Part shown: one piece after another, positions 22,075 to 29,905 of the stretch
Position numbering within the stretch: the first letter of the stretch is position 1
Layout of the letters: each line of letters begins with the position of its first letter
NCBI GenBank assembly: GCA_021234155.1
Contig: JAJEKV010000009.1
Location: 8,808,546 to 8,872,545 of the forward strand
Direction: 5' to 3'
Source: Isoetes taiwanensis
Taxonomy: Eukaryota; Streptophyta; Lycopodiopsida; Isoetales; Isoetaceae
Length of the DNA stretch: 64,000 nt
Made by a program: the position numbers and the translations under genes
The notes under the pieces: model-generated
Told to the model about the DNA's origin: nothing
The model's input: the letters and a program-made list of their open reading frames with translations, nothing else
Databases searched by the model: none

Positions 22075-23464
22075 TTAGGAACTAGGTCCTCCCTCTTCAT
22101 TCGTGGTACTAGGAGGTGGTGGCGGCGGTCGGTGTCGCAGCAGAGTCACCCCGGGATCCACTGTGGCAGCCGCAATAGATGCAACCTCTGGTGGATAAGC
22201 AACAGCCAATGGGGCTGCCGTAAGGAGCTTCATACTCATCCAGGGTGCAATATCTTGGCCCAAGGCCGTTAGGGCAAGATCCCGTCGCACAAGTACATAA
22301 GTAAATGTACGATAGGGGAGCTTCTTGTGCCCGGCCAATGTGGAAAGGGCACGAAGGGTCCACCATGCAGCTTCAGCCTCTGGCCCTAAGTCTCGGGCTA
22401 TAAAAAGAACTTGGCCCTGCCGGAAGGCTGATAGGAAGAAGCGGGTAAGGTGGTTTCCCAATACCTTCCCTTGTGGGGTCTCAGACGTAGCCACTTCCTT
22501 ATCCAAATCCATAGGAACTTCTTCCTCCCTAAGTTCCTGTTGCTCCTCCTTCACATGAGCAGGATTATGATATAAATCCTCTCCCTCGTCATCTGATCCG
22601 GAAGGAACCTTAACCATATTGATATTCGGGACGTGAGGTCCCATAGCCGTGAAGGCATCTGGTGAAGGCTGAAAGGCCGGTTTTTGCATTACCAGCTCCC
22701 GAAGACGTAGTAGAGTCTCTGCCGGCTCTATGGTTTCTTGGCGGAACTGGAGTAGCTGCTGCACCTCTTGAGGAAGCTCAGTGGAAGTGAAGTCGATGAA
22801 ATTGTCCATACAATATTCTGCAAGCTCATAAAGCACATGGTCTTTACGCTTGCGTCTAAATCCAGCCACCATGTGATAAGTCCAGATAATATCATCCAAG
22901 AGAAGGTATTCTTGCTCTTGGTGATAGATAACTGGAAGGGCATCTAGCCCTGACAAGCCCATAGCTTGTTCTCGGCACGGTGGCAACTCTTCCGCCAACT
23001 GCTTCCAACGGGCGAAGTCGCCCATACCTATGTGTTCGTATTCCCCCTCCTCGTAAGACTCAGGTAGTTTGCCTTTCTCCGCAGGCAAGGTTTCATCTGT
23101 CCATGAGGATGGCTAGGGCAAAGGCAACTTCCAGATATTGCCGGCCCTGATGCTGCACCACGGGCAAGTGTTTGCCCCACCGGAGCTTACCCTTCAGCAC
23201 ATCATATGCGTGGGTGTCTCCCCCTAACATCTCCCGGACTACCTCCCGCTCCAAATACAGCTGGGGAGGATCCCCAAGGGGGATACACAGAGGGAGCATT
23301 TCCTCCATGTAAAAGTCCAAGAATCCGGCGTAATCCGGGTGCCGCTGCATGTTGGTGACGAGGTCCAAGCGTTGGCATAGCAGGGGCTGCAACAAGGCAA
23401 AAGGGACTTGTGGATCCCAGTGTTCTCCGTCTTGGTACCATGCGAGAAGATCAGCAGCTGCCAT
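22075..23464 (-). pseudogene. ORF-B of chromovirus M (one frameshift)
   Basis: An accessory protein of about 460 residues lies between ORF-A and gag. The start is ATG at 23464, six bases after a pyrimidine-tract AG. The first 123 codons (MAAADLLAWYQDGEHWDPQ) match copy P. A small deletion near 23090 shifts the frame, and the rest continues from 23088. Features are a tryptophan-containing N-terminal domain, a DDIIWTYHMVAGF segment, an acidic stretch (SGSDDEGEDLYHNPAHVKEE), a helical RDLGPEAEAAWWTLRALS domain and a polyproline end. I recognise no family. Conservation in both copies argues that it is a real element gene. Confidence 0.65.
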
Positions 23465-23548
23465 GGCGCTAGAAGGGAGGAGAGAGGAAGAGAAACAGAC
23501 CTAACAATTGAAATGAGCTTTAAAAGTTCTTTTAACCCCTTTTTATTA

Positions 23549-23564
23549 ATGCTGACGTCAGCAT
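23549..23564. promoter_or_regulatory. 16-bp palindrome with TGACGTCA bZIP core (copy M)
   Basis: The perfect palindrome atgctgacgtcagcat lies between ORF-A and ORF-B. The identical 16 bases occur at the same place in copy P (29796-29811), although flanking bases differ. TGACGTCA is the classic target of plant TGA/bZIP factors. A regulatory role is inference. Confidence 0.6.
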
Positions 23565-23667
23565 TTTTCATGTCTAATACAAAGTAAATAGGTTTTTAAT
23601 GCAAAATAAAAGTTTTTATTTAAATACCAAAAAAAAATATTTACAATGTAGATCCCAGCAGAGTATA

Positions 23668-23967
23668 CTAAGGATGCTCCCCCCGAATCCTGCGGGCGAG
23701 GGCTAAATCCTTCGGCATAATGGTGACCCTCTTTGCGTGAATCGCACAAAGGTTAGCGTCACCAAAAAGTGCCACCAAATAGGCTTCAGCAGCCTCTTGG
23801 AGCGCCAAAATAGCAAAGGTCTGGAAACGGAGGTCGGTCTTGAATTCCTGCGCGATCTCCCGTACCAGCCTCTGGAAGGGAAGCTTCCGTATTAGCAGCT
23901 GGGTTGATTTCTGAAATTTGCGAATTTCCCGCAAAGCCACGGTACCGGGTTTATATCGGTGAGGCTT
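23668..23967 (-). other. Histone H3 core domain within ORF-A (copy M)
   Basis: It encodes 99 residues plus the stop. Differences from canonical H3, by H3 numbering, are F41Y, R42K, Y54F, E59Q, D77E, S86T, S87F, V89I, A90L, G102A, E105G, T107A, I124L, Q125A, R134H and A135P. Helices alpha-N, alpha-1, alpha-2 and alpha-3 are all present, as is the residue set of the H3-H3 four-helix bundle. Confidence 0.95.
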
Positions 23968-24921
23968 CCTTTGTGGGGCGGGTTTTGTAGGCGGCCCCTT
24001 TGGCGCAGGCACCGTCTTAGCTCCCACAACCGGCCGGGAGTCATCCACCCACTGCTGTCTCCGATTAGAGCTGGTGTTCTTGCCAAAAGCACCGACAGTC
24101 CGTAGCTTTTCCTTGTATTGACTGCCGGTCTTCCGGGCTACACCCTTCCTCCGGTGCTTAATGGTCACGTGATCAATCGAAGTCGGGCCCGTCCCACTTC
24201 CAGATCCCCCTTCCCCCTGTGGGTTCGTCTGGTCTTGCTGAGCCTTCTTCTCCCGTTCGAGCCTCTCCTGCTCCTCCCGGAACTCCCGGGCTCTCCTCAG
24301 ATCTTCCTGAATCGGAGCGAATTGTTCGGCGGCACTTCGGCGAAGAAGTTCAGCATGGTACCGGTTGGGCCGCTGACTCATATCTATCTGAATGGTTATC
24401 AGATAGTCTATGCTGATTTCGGGGATTTCCCCCCATATAAAGCTGTGGGAATCCTCATCCCAACGGTATGGGGGAACCTCAATTGCCCTGCCATCTATGA
24501 CAGCATGGCCGTCCCCTAGATACCGGTACTCCCTTCCCCGAGCTGCCGTGTCAGCCCTCTCTATTTCACGAAGATCATCTTCCCTGGCCAAGCCTCTGAT
24601 GCGGTCGGCTTCAGTCCTGATGTCCTCCTCCTCGGTATGGCCCTCTTGTTCGGGAGGATAGAACTTGATCAGCATCATAACCATGTCATGTTGCTCGACA
24701 ATGGTGTAGGAGAGCTGGCGAAGATTCAGCCGGATGAGGAAGGGCTCCGAGAAGTGATAGATAGGATAGGGAATCCTATCATTATTCTCAAACTGGTTCA
24801 CCAGCTCATCCAGAAGGATGTCGATGAAAGCCGGGTCAGTGGCCATATACCGGGCGATCATGGCAAAAATCTCCACTATACTTAGGGTAGCAGGGTCCGG
24901 GGCGCTCTTGGTATTAGCCAT
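23668..24921 (-). CDS. ORF-A of chromovirus M: fusion protein ending in a histone H3 core
   Basis: The frame is open from 25143. I choose the Met at 24921 (417 residues) because it is the first ATG after an acceptor-like AG at 25075-25076 and the only Met aligned with copy P. Residues 1-240 hold an unknown helical domain and an arginine/glutamate coiled-coil-like stretch ([18 protein letters not shown]). A basic, proline-rich linker follows. Residues 319-417 are a complete H3 core from KPHR to RIRG, the same length as H3 37-135 with no gap. Of 99 positions, 83 match canonical H3. Tyr41 and Leu90 are those of plant H3.3. Retained residues include K56, K79, C110, H113, R116 and D123. The H3 tail (K4, K9, K27 context) is absent. 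No loop-1 insertion is present, so it is not CenH3-like. A role in chromatin targeting or particle packaging is inference. Confidence 0.93.
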   Translation of the reverse strand: MANTKSAPDPATLSIVEIFAMIARYMATDPAFIDILLDELVNQFENNDRIPYPIYHFSEPFLIRLNLRQLSYTIVEQHDMVMMLIKFYPPEQEGHTEEEDIRTEADRIRGLAREDDLREIERADTAARGREYRYLGDGHAVIDGRAIEVPPYRWDEDSHSFIWGEIPEISIDYLITIQIDMSQRPNRYHAELLRRSAAEQFAPIQEDLRRAREFREEQERLEREKKAQQDQTNPQGEGGSGSGTGPTSIDHVTIKHRRKGVARKTGSQYKEKLRTVGAFGKNTSSNRRQQWVDDSRPVVGAKTVPAPKGPPTKPAPQRKPHRYKPGTVALREIRKFQKSTQLLIRKLPFQRLVREIAQEFKTDLRFQTFAILALQEAAEAYLVALFGDANLCAIHAKRVTIMPKDLALARRIRGEHP

Positions 24922-25074
24922 AGCTGTGGTACTAGGGTCTACGAAGTCGGGCAGTGAGGCGCTGGCGGCGAAGGAGGCGGCAAGGGGGGCGCTAGGGTTC
25001 ACAGAGCACAAGGGCAGAAAAGCAGAGTCAGGTCCGGTGGCGATGGCGGGCGTCGGCTCTGGCGGTCGGAAGCG

Positions 25075-25095
25075 CTGAAGGCAAGGCGAAGTGAA
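25075..25095 (-). promoter_or_regulatory. Acceptor-like site before ORF-A (copy M)
   Basis: On the minus strand a pyrimidine-rich run ends ccttcag and is followed by cgcttccg. Copy P has the same arrangement (AG at 28310-28311 followed by cgcctccg). The first ATG after either site is the ORF-A start chosen here. Confidence 0.45.
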
Positions 25096-25218
25096 ATAAG
25101 AAAAAGAAATTTCTAACGGCCCTTTAACTTTCGAAATTTTCAAATTTTTCTTATTAACTTTTTTTTTTTAATTTTTGTTAATCTAAAATAATTATACGGC
25201 GGAAATACGAGACGCATA

Positions 25219-25420
25219 CGGTCGGGCGCCGGCTGCATTATACGTGCTCCCGCCTCGACTGGGGGTCGTCGAAAAGCAAGCGGCGCCCGAGTTGACTTTT
25301 CGGGCCCGCGTTGACTTCCATCTGTACGGTCGGGCGCCGACTGCATTTTCGGCTCCTCTACCGTGACTACAAGACGTCAAAAAGCAAGCGGCGCCCGAGT
25401 TGATTTTCGGGCCTGCCCTT
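25219..25420 (-). repeat. Leader duplication with ggcgcc inverted motifs (copy M)
   Basis: Two units of about 107 bases, each with tcgggcgccg near one end and gcggcgcccgag near the other, lie in tandem in the leader between PBS and ORF-A. Copy P has one such unit. The paired motifs could fold into GC-rich stems in element RNA. Confidence 0.7.
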
Positions 25421-25703
25421 GACCATTTTTCGACTGGAGACAACTGTTCTAGGGTAATTTGAGTACGCCCGATCCAATGGAACCACTTCCTCCGTTACTT
25501 GAGCTACCCACTGACATTTACAACTCCTCCAATCTTGGGCCCTCCAGTCACCCTGTCTTCCTTAAAACTACAATTTCTTAATTTAACCTAACACCGAACC
25601 AAACATCAAAGAGGACTAACAGCACATCAACTTAGCCCCTTCCTAACTACCATACTACGATTAGTGTTTGGCCAGTGCTATGATTTCGAGCAACCGAAAT
25701 CAC

Positions 25704-25716
25704 GGCTCTGATACCA
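25704..25716 (-). other. Primer-binding site of chromovirus M (initiator tRNA-Met)
   Basis: On the minus strand tggtatcagagcc lies one base after the 5' LTR. This is complementary to the 3' end of plant initiator tRNA-Met, the commonest primer in plant Ty3/gypsy and Ty1/copia elements. Confidence 0.93.
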
Positions 25717-25717
25717 C

Positions 25718-27301
25718 TGTGACGCTCCCGGAATATATACGACCCCCGGTCGTATACATACAGGGACTTTCCCCTCCCATGGCGACCATCTCGCCACGAG
25801 CAGGGCCCTCCATCTGACCCGGGCCGTCTACATAGACACGCTCGGGTGAAGGACACGGAGGGGTCATTCAGCCCACGCCTTCGATGGGCGCCTACGTCGC
25901 GGAAGCATGAATACAAGGGTTAGCACACAACATAAATCATATACAAATAGCCACCACGAAGGGTGGTGCATCCATCCAAATACCAACAACAAGAATATGC
26001 ATCTAAATTAAGAAAACACCCAAAACCCCGGTTCTACCCCGGCTCCGACTCTAGTGGGGGAACGACTGACGGCTGGGTCTCAGGGAATCAGCAGACCGAG
26101 TCTTGGCATGGCGTTGGCTGGCATAGAACATCGGCTAGGGTTGTCCACTCCATCCGCCCCTCCTGTACACACTTTGCAGATGGGTCGATTCACGCTATGG
26201 CTTCGCTATAGCCTTCCGGAGACGCAGTCTCAAGGTATCACCCTTTGAGCCTACTCCAGGTTCATGACACCTGGTCCGATGAGGCAGGTTGGGGAAGTGT
26301 CCCCTTCCAGGATCACAGTGGTTCCATGGGTGAGCTAGAGAACGCGTGCATCAGCACCCCCGCGATCCGCATCCGTGCGACTTACTCACCCTAATTCTAC
26401 TCAAAGTGCATGGTGCCCCATACGGGTCACACCACTACACCTGTGGAGTGTCGGACCCATACCCGCCCTCCACGTGACCCGGCTATCGGGCATAGCCCAC
26501 CGTAGGAGTCTCGGGGAGCCTTTATGCTCGTGCAAGACCCCACCCCCGACTTCACCACATGCTGGCCCTTTGTCTGGTGCTAAGCCAGACCATAGCGTCT
26601 ATGACCCGATGGGCTCTTGTGCACAGGCCGAAACTAGTAGGGTGTTAAAGGAATCACTAGGAGCATTCTATACTCAAGTTCAGAGGCCTCTACCCCCCTT
26701 TTAACCCCCCACATCGGAACTACGGAACTAGCTCATAGAGACATCGATCATTCCATAACAAAGCATCATTCATAATTGAAGAGTATTCCTAGTTACCAGA
26801 GAAGGGTTAATCTTAACCAACTAGCCAGAGAAGAACACCAAAGTATTATTCTACAATTTGCAAGTTAAGCTACCACTGACCAGTGTTTCGGCTAGAACCG
26901 TTGTCCAGAGGCGCTTCCATAGTGCTGTACTGGGGTGGCAGTGACGGTTAACGGGTGTCTTGGCGATTTGGGCGATGTTCAGCAACTGGGCTCTGAGCGC
27001 TTAGCTGCTTCCGGTGCTGGTTGGGTCGAAATTGGGGTGAGAAAGGGGGTGGCGCTACCTTTGGTGGCTTAGTTTAGAAACCCCCATGCTGGCCACCCAG
27101 GTTATGCCAAATGGCGCCTCCCCACCATTAGGTATCTTATTAGCAAGTATTTAGGTAATTATCCTTTATAATTAATTTAACATAACTAATTAAATCCGTT
27201 GTGGCCAACCCCTTAGGTTACCACGCCCCATGGTGGCATATCTATGGGGTGACGTGTCAATATATTTATACGTATACCGTATAAATACTTGGAATGTCAC
27301 A
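25718..27301 (-). repeat. 5' LTR of chromovirus M
   Basis: This 1584-bp repeat is bounded by TG and CA in minus orientation and pairs with 9667-11249. The 5-bp host duplication aaggg follows at 27302-27306. Confidence 0.93.
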
Positions 27302-27794
27302 AAGGGTGATACCTTGAGTCTGCGTCTCCGGAAGGCTATAGTGATGCCATAGCATGATTCGACTCATCTGCAAAGTGTGCACAGGAGGGGCGGATGGAGT
27401 GGACAACCCTAGCCGATGTTCTATGCCAGCCAACGCCATGCCCAGATTCGGTCTGCTGATAGCCGTCATTCGATCCTCACTGGAGTCTAAGCCGGGGTAG
27501 AACCAGGGGTTTGGGTGTTTTCTCTAGTATTAAGTGTATCTTCTTTGTTGTTATCAGTTGGATGGATGTGCCACCCTTCGTGGTGGTGTTTATGATATGA
27601 TTATGCTGTTGTATTCATGCTTCCGCGACAAAGGCGTGGGCCGAATGACCCCTCTGTGTCCTTCGCTCGAGCATCTCTCCATAGATGGCCCGAGTTAGAC
27701 GGAGGGCCCTGCTCATGGCTAGATGGTTACCATGGGAGGGGGAAGTCCCCGTATGTATACGTCTGAGCGACTTATATATTCTGGGAGCGTCACA
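27302..27794 (+). repeat. 5' LTR of chromovirus P, second part
   Basis: It resumes the LTR interrupted at 9666, beginning with the duplicated aaggg and ending gggagcgtcaca. It aligns with the last part of the 3' LTR (50682-51195). Together the two parts give an LTR of about 1570 bp. Confidence 0.92.
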
Positions 27795-27795
27795 G

Positions 27796-27808
27796 TGGTA
27801 TCAGAGCC
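27796..27808 (+). other. Primer-binding site of chromovirus P (initiator tRNA-Met)
   Basis: The motif tggtatcagagcc starts one base after the LTR end, as in copy M. Confidence 0.93.
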
Positions 27809-28112
27809 GTGATTTCGGTTACTCGAAATCATAGCACTGACCAAACCCTAACTCGTTAGCTCGGTAGTTAGGAGGGAGTTTAAGCTAGTGTGATTGTTTA
27901 GCTCTTTGCTGTTTGTTTTTGTGCTAGGTTGATGTAATAGATTGTAAATTTTCTAAGAAGTTTAGGGCGACTGGAGGACCCGAGTTTGGAAGGGCCATAA
28001 CTTTTTGTGGGTAGCTCAGATGAAGGCAAAAGTGGTTCCAATGGATCGGGCATACCCCAAATAACCTACATCAGCAGGCGGAAAAGGGTCAAGGAGGGGC
28101 CTCGAAAGTCAA

Positions 28113-28183
28113 GTCGGGCGCCGCTTGCTTTTCATCGACTCAGAGTCGTGGTAGGAACGCGTATAATGCTGTCGGCGCCCGAC
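28113..28183 (+). promoter_or_regulatory. GC-rich inverted repeat in the leader RNA (copy P)
   Basis: The motif gtcgggcgccg (28113-28123) can pair with cggcgcccgac (28173-28183) over 11 perfect base pairs, with a 49-base loop. The self-complementary ggcgcc inside each arm resembles dimerisation palindromes of retroviral leaders. The motif pair is present, and duplicated, in copy M. A packaging or dimer role is inference. Confidence 0.5.
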
Positions 28184-28476
28184 CGTATAATCGCGCGTAT
28201 TCCCGCCGTATAAATAATTTTTTTTTTTTAAAAAAAAAAATTTTAAAAGAAACTTTAAAAACTTTAAAGGTTAGGCGGCCGTTAACTTTTTACTCCTTCC
28301 TTGTTATACAGCGCCTCCGCCCGCTAGGTCTGACGTCCGCCATAGCTACCGGACCCGACCCTGCTCTCCCGCCTTGGTTTTTCTCTACCGCCTTTCCTAC
28401 TCCAAGCGCCTCCCCTATCGTCTTCCTAATCGCAAGCGCCTCACTTCCTGCCGCCCTAGACCCCAGCGCCATAGTT

Positions 28477-29709
28477 ATGGCCACCATCAAGAGTACCGTG
28501 GACCCCGCTGCCCTCACCATAGCCCAGATTTATGCCCTAATCGCACAGCATATGGCTACTGACCATGGCTTGATTGATATACTTCTGGATGAGTTGGTAC
28601 TCAGATTTGCTGACGACGCTAGGATACCCTATCCAATCTATCATTACTCGGAGCAGTTTTTTGTTAGGTTGAACCTTCGACAGCTTCCTTCTGATTTGGT
28701 CATGATGTTGATTAAATTTTACCCTCCTGAATGTGAGGAACACTCTGCAGAGGAGGCCATAAGAACAGAGGCCGACCGTATCCGAAACTTGGCCAGGGAG
28801 GATGATCGCAGGGAGGTGGAACGAGCCGATACGGTGGCTCGAGGTCGAGAGTATAGATATTTAGGAGATGGAGTCGCCGTCATTCGAGCTTCCCCCATTT
28901 GAGTGGCATGAAGCTTCCCAGAGCTTCATGTGGGGAGAGATTCCTGACATCAGTCTGGATTATCTGACGACGGTCCAGATTGATATGAACCAGCGACCCA
29001 ACCGATACCACGCTGAACTCCTCCGCCGCATTGTAGAATGACGGTACGCTGAGGTTGAAGCCGACCTCCAGAGAGCTCGAGAGTTCCGGGAGGAACAGGA
29101 AAGACTCCAACGGGAACGAGAGGAAAAGGCCCGACAGGAACAGCAGGACCAGCAGGGAAATGGGGGACCAGAGACTGAGCAGGGGCCAAACCAGACGGAC
29201 AGGACGCCCATTAAACATCGAAGAAAAGCCGTAGCCCACAAGTTCGGCAGCCAGTACAAGGAGAAGTTGAAGGTTGTCGGAGCCATTGGGAAGAACGCGA
29301 GTTCCAGCCGGAGGCAGGAGCGGGTGGATGCTTCCGGGCCCCATCCTGTCGTTGGGGGCAAGACGATACCACCCCACAGGGGCCCGACTCCCACACCTGC
29401 TCCACCGAGGAAGCCCCACCGGTTCAGACCCGGTACCGTGGCCTTACGGGAGATCCGTAAGTTCTAGAAGACCACGCAACTTCTGATACGGAAGCTGCCT
29501 GTTCAAAGGTTAGTTCGGAGATAGCCCAAGAATTCAAAACCGACCTCCACTTCCAGACTTTTGCTATTCTAGCACTTCAAGAGGCTGCAGAAGCCTACCT
29601 GGTGGCATTTTTTGGTGATGCAAATCTTTGCGCTATCCACACAAAGAGAGTCACTATAATGTCAAAGGATTTGGCCCTGGCCCGTAGGATTCGGGGAGAG
29701 CGTCCTTAG
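28477..29709 (+). pseudogene. ORF-A of chromovirus P: broken histone H3 fusion
   Basis: This is homologous to ORF-A of copy M throughout. The start ATG at 28477 is the first ATG after the acceptor-like AG at 28310-28311. The frame is broken near 28885, has a TGA near 29040, a TAG at the position of H3 Q55 and a one-base deletion at the position of H3 E73. The H3 core spans 29411-29709, 299 bases, one short of the 300 in copy M. Residues at 41 and 42 are Phe and Arg as in canonical H3, and Leu90 is kept. The coiled-coil-like stretch and basic proline-rich linker are conserved. The copy is dead but shows that the H3 fusion belongs to the family. Confidence 0.92.
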
Positions 29710-29795
29710 TGAGTTTTGAAAATGTCTGCGTTGTAACTATTTTTGTTTTATTTAATAAAAAAATCTACATTTTTGTCCTTGTATTATGTACGAAA

Positions 29796-29811
29796 ATGCT
29801 GACGTCAGCAT
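29796..29811. promoter_or_regulatory. 16-bp palindrome with TGACGTCA bZIP core (copy P)
   Basis: Identical to the palindrome at 23549-23564 in copy M, between ORF-A and ORF-B. Confidence 0.6.
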
Positions 29812-29905
29812 AAATAAATCATTTAAAAAAAAAGGGGTTAAAAGGATCTCTAAGGTTTCATTTTCATTATCTGTTTATCTTCCTCCCTCCTCTCTTCCAG
29901 CGCCC

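Larger units (their letters stand above)
9667..27301 (-). mobile_element. Chromovirus copy M (minus strand), inserted in the 5' LTR of copy P
   Basis: This is a second member of the same family, read right to left: 5' LTR 25718-27301, PBS 25704-25716, ORF-A 24921-23668, ORF-B 23464-22075, ORF-C 21855-21398, gag-pol from 21145 to 13259, 3' LTR 11249-9667. The 5-bp target duplication aaggg lies at 9662-9666 and 27302-27306. Its ORF-A is intact, but gag-pol has a frameshift, a Helitron in integrase, and Asp-to-Asn changes at the RT and RNase H active sites. It must be younger than copy P. Confidence 0.94.

Noticed and set aside
23668-23967. Host histone H3 gene interrupted by or next to a retroelement
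   Set aside because: The H3 part is in frame with a long unrelated N-terminus and sits at the same place in two separate element copies, so it is element-encoded.
23668-23967. Centromeric H3 (CenH3)
   Set aside because: There is no loop-1 insertion and 84 percent identity to canonical H3 is too high; residue signatures fit H3.3 better.
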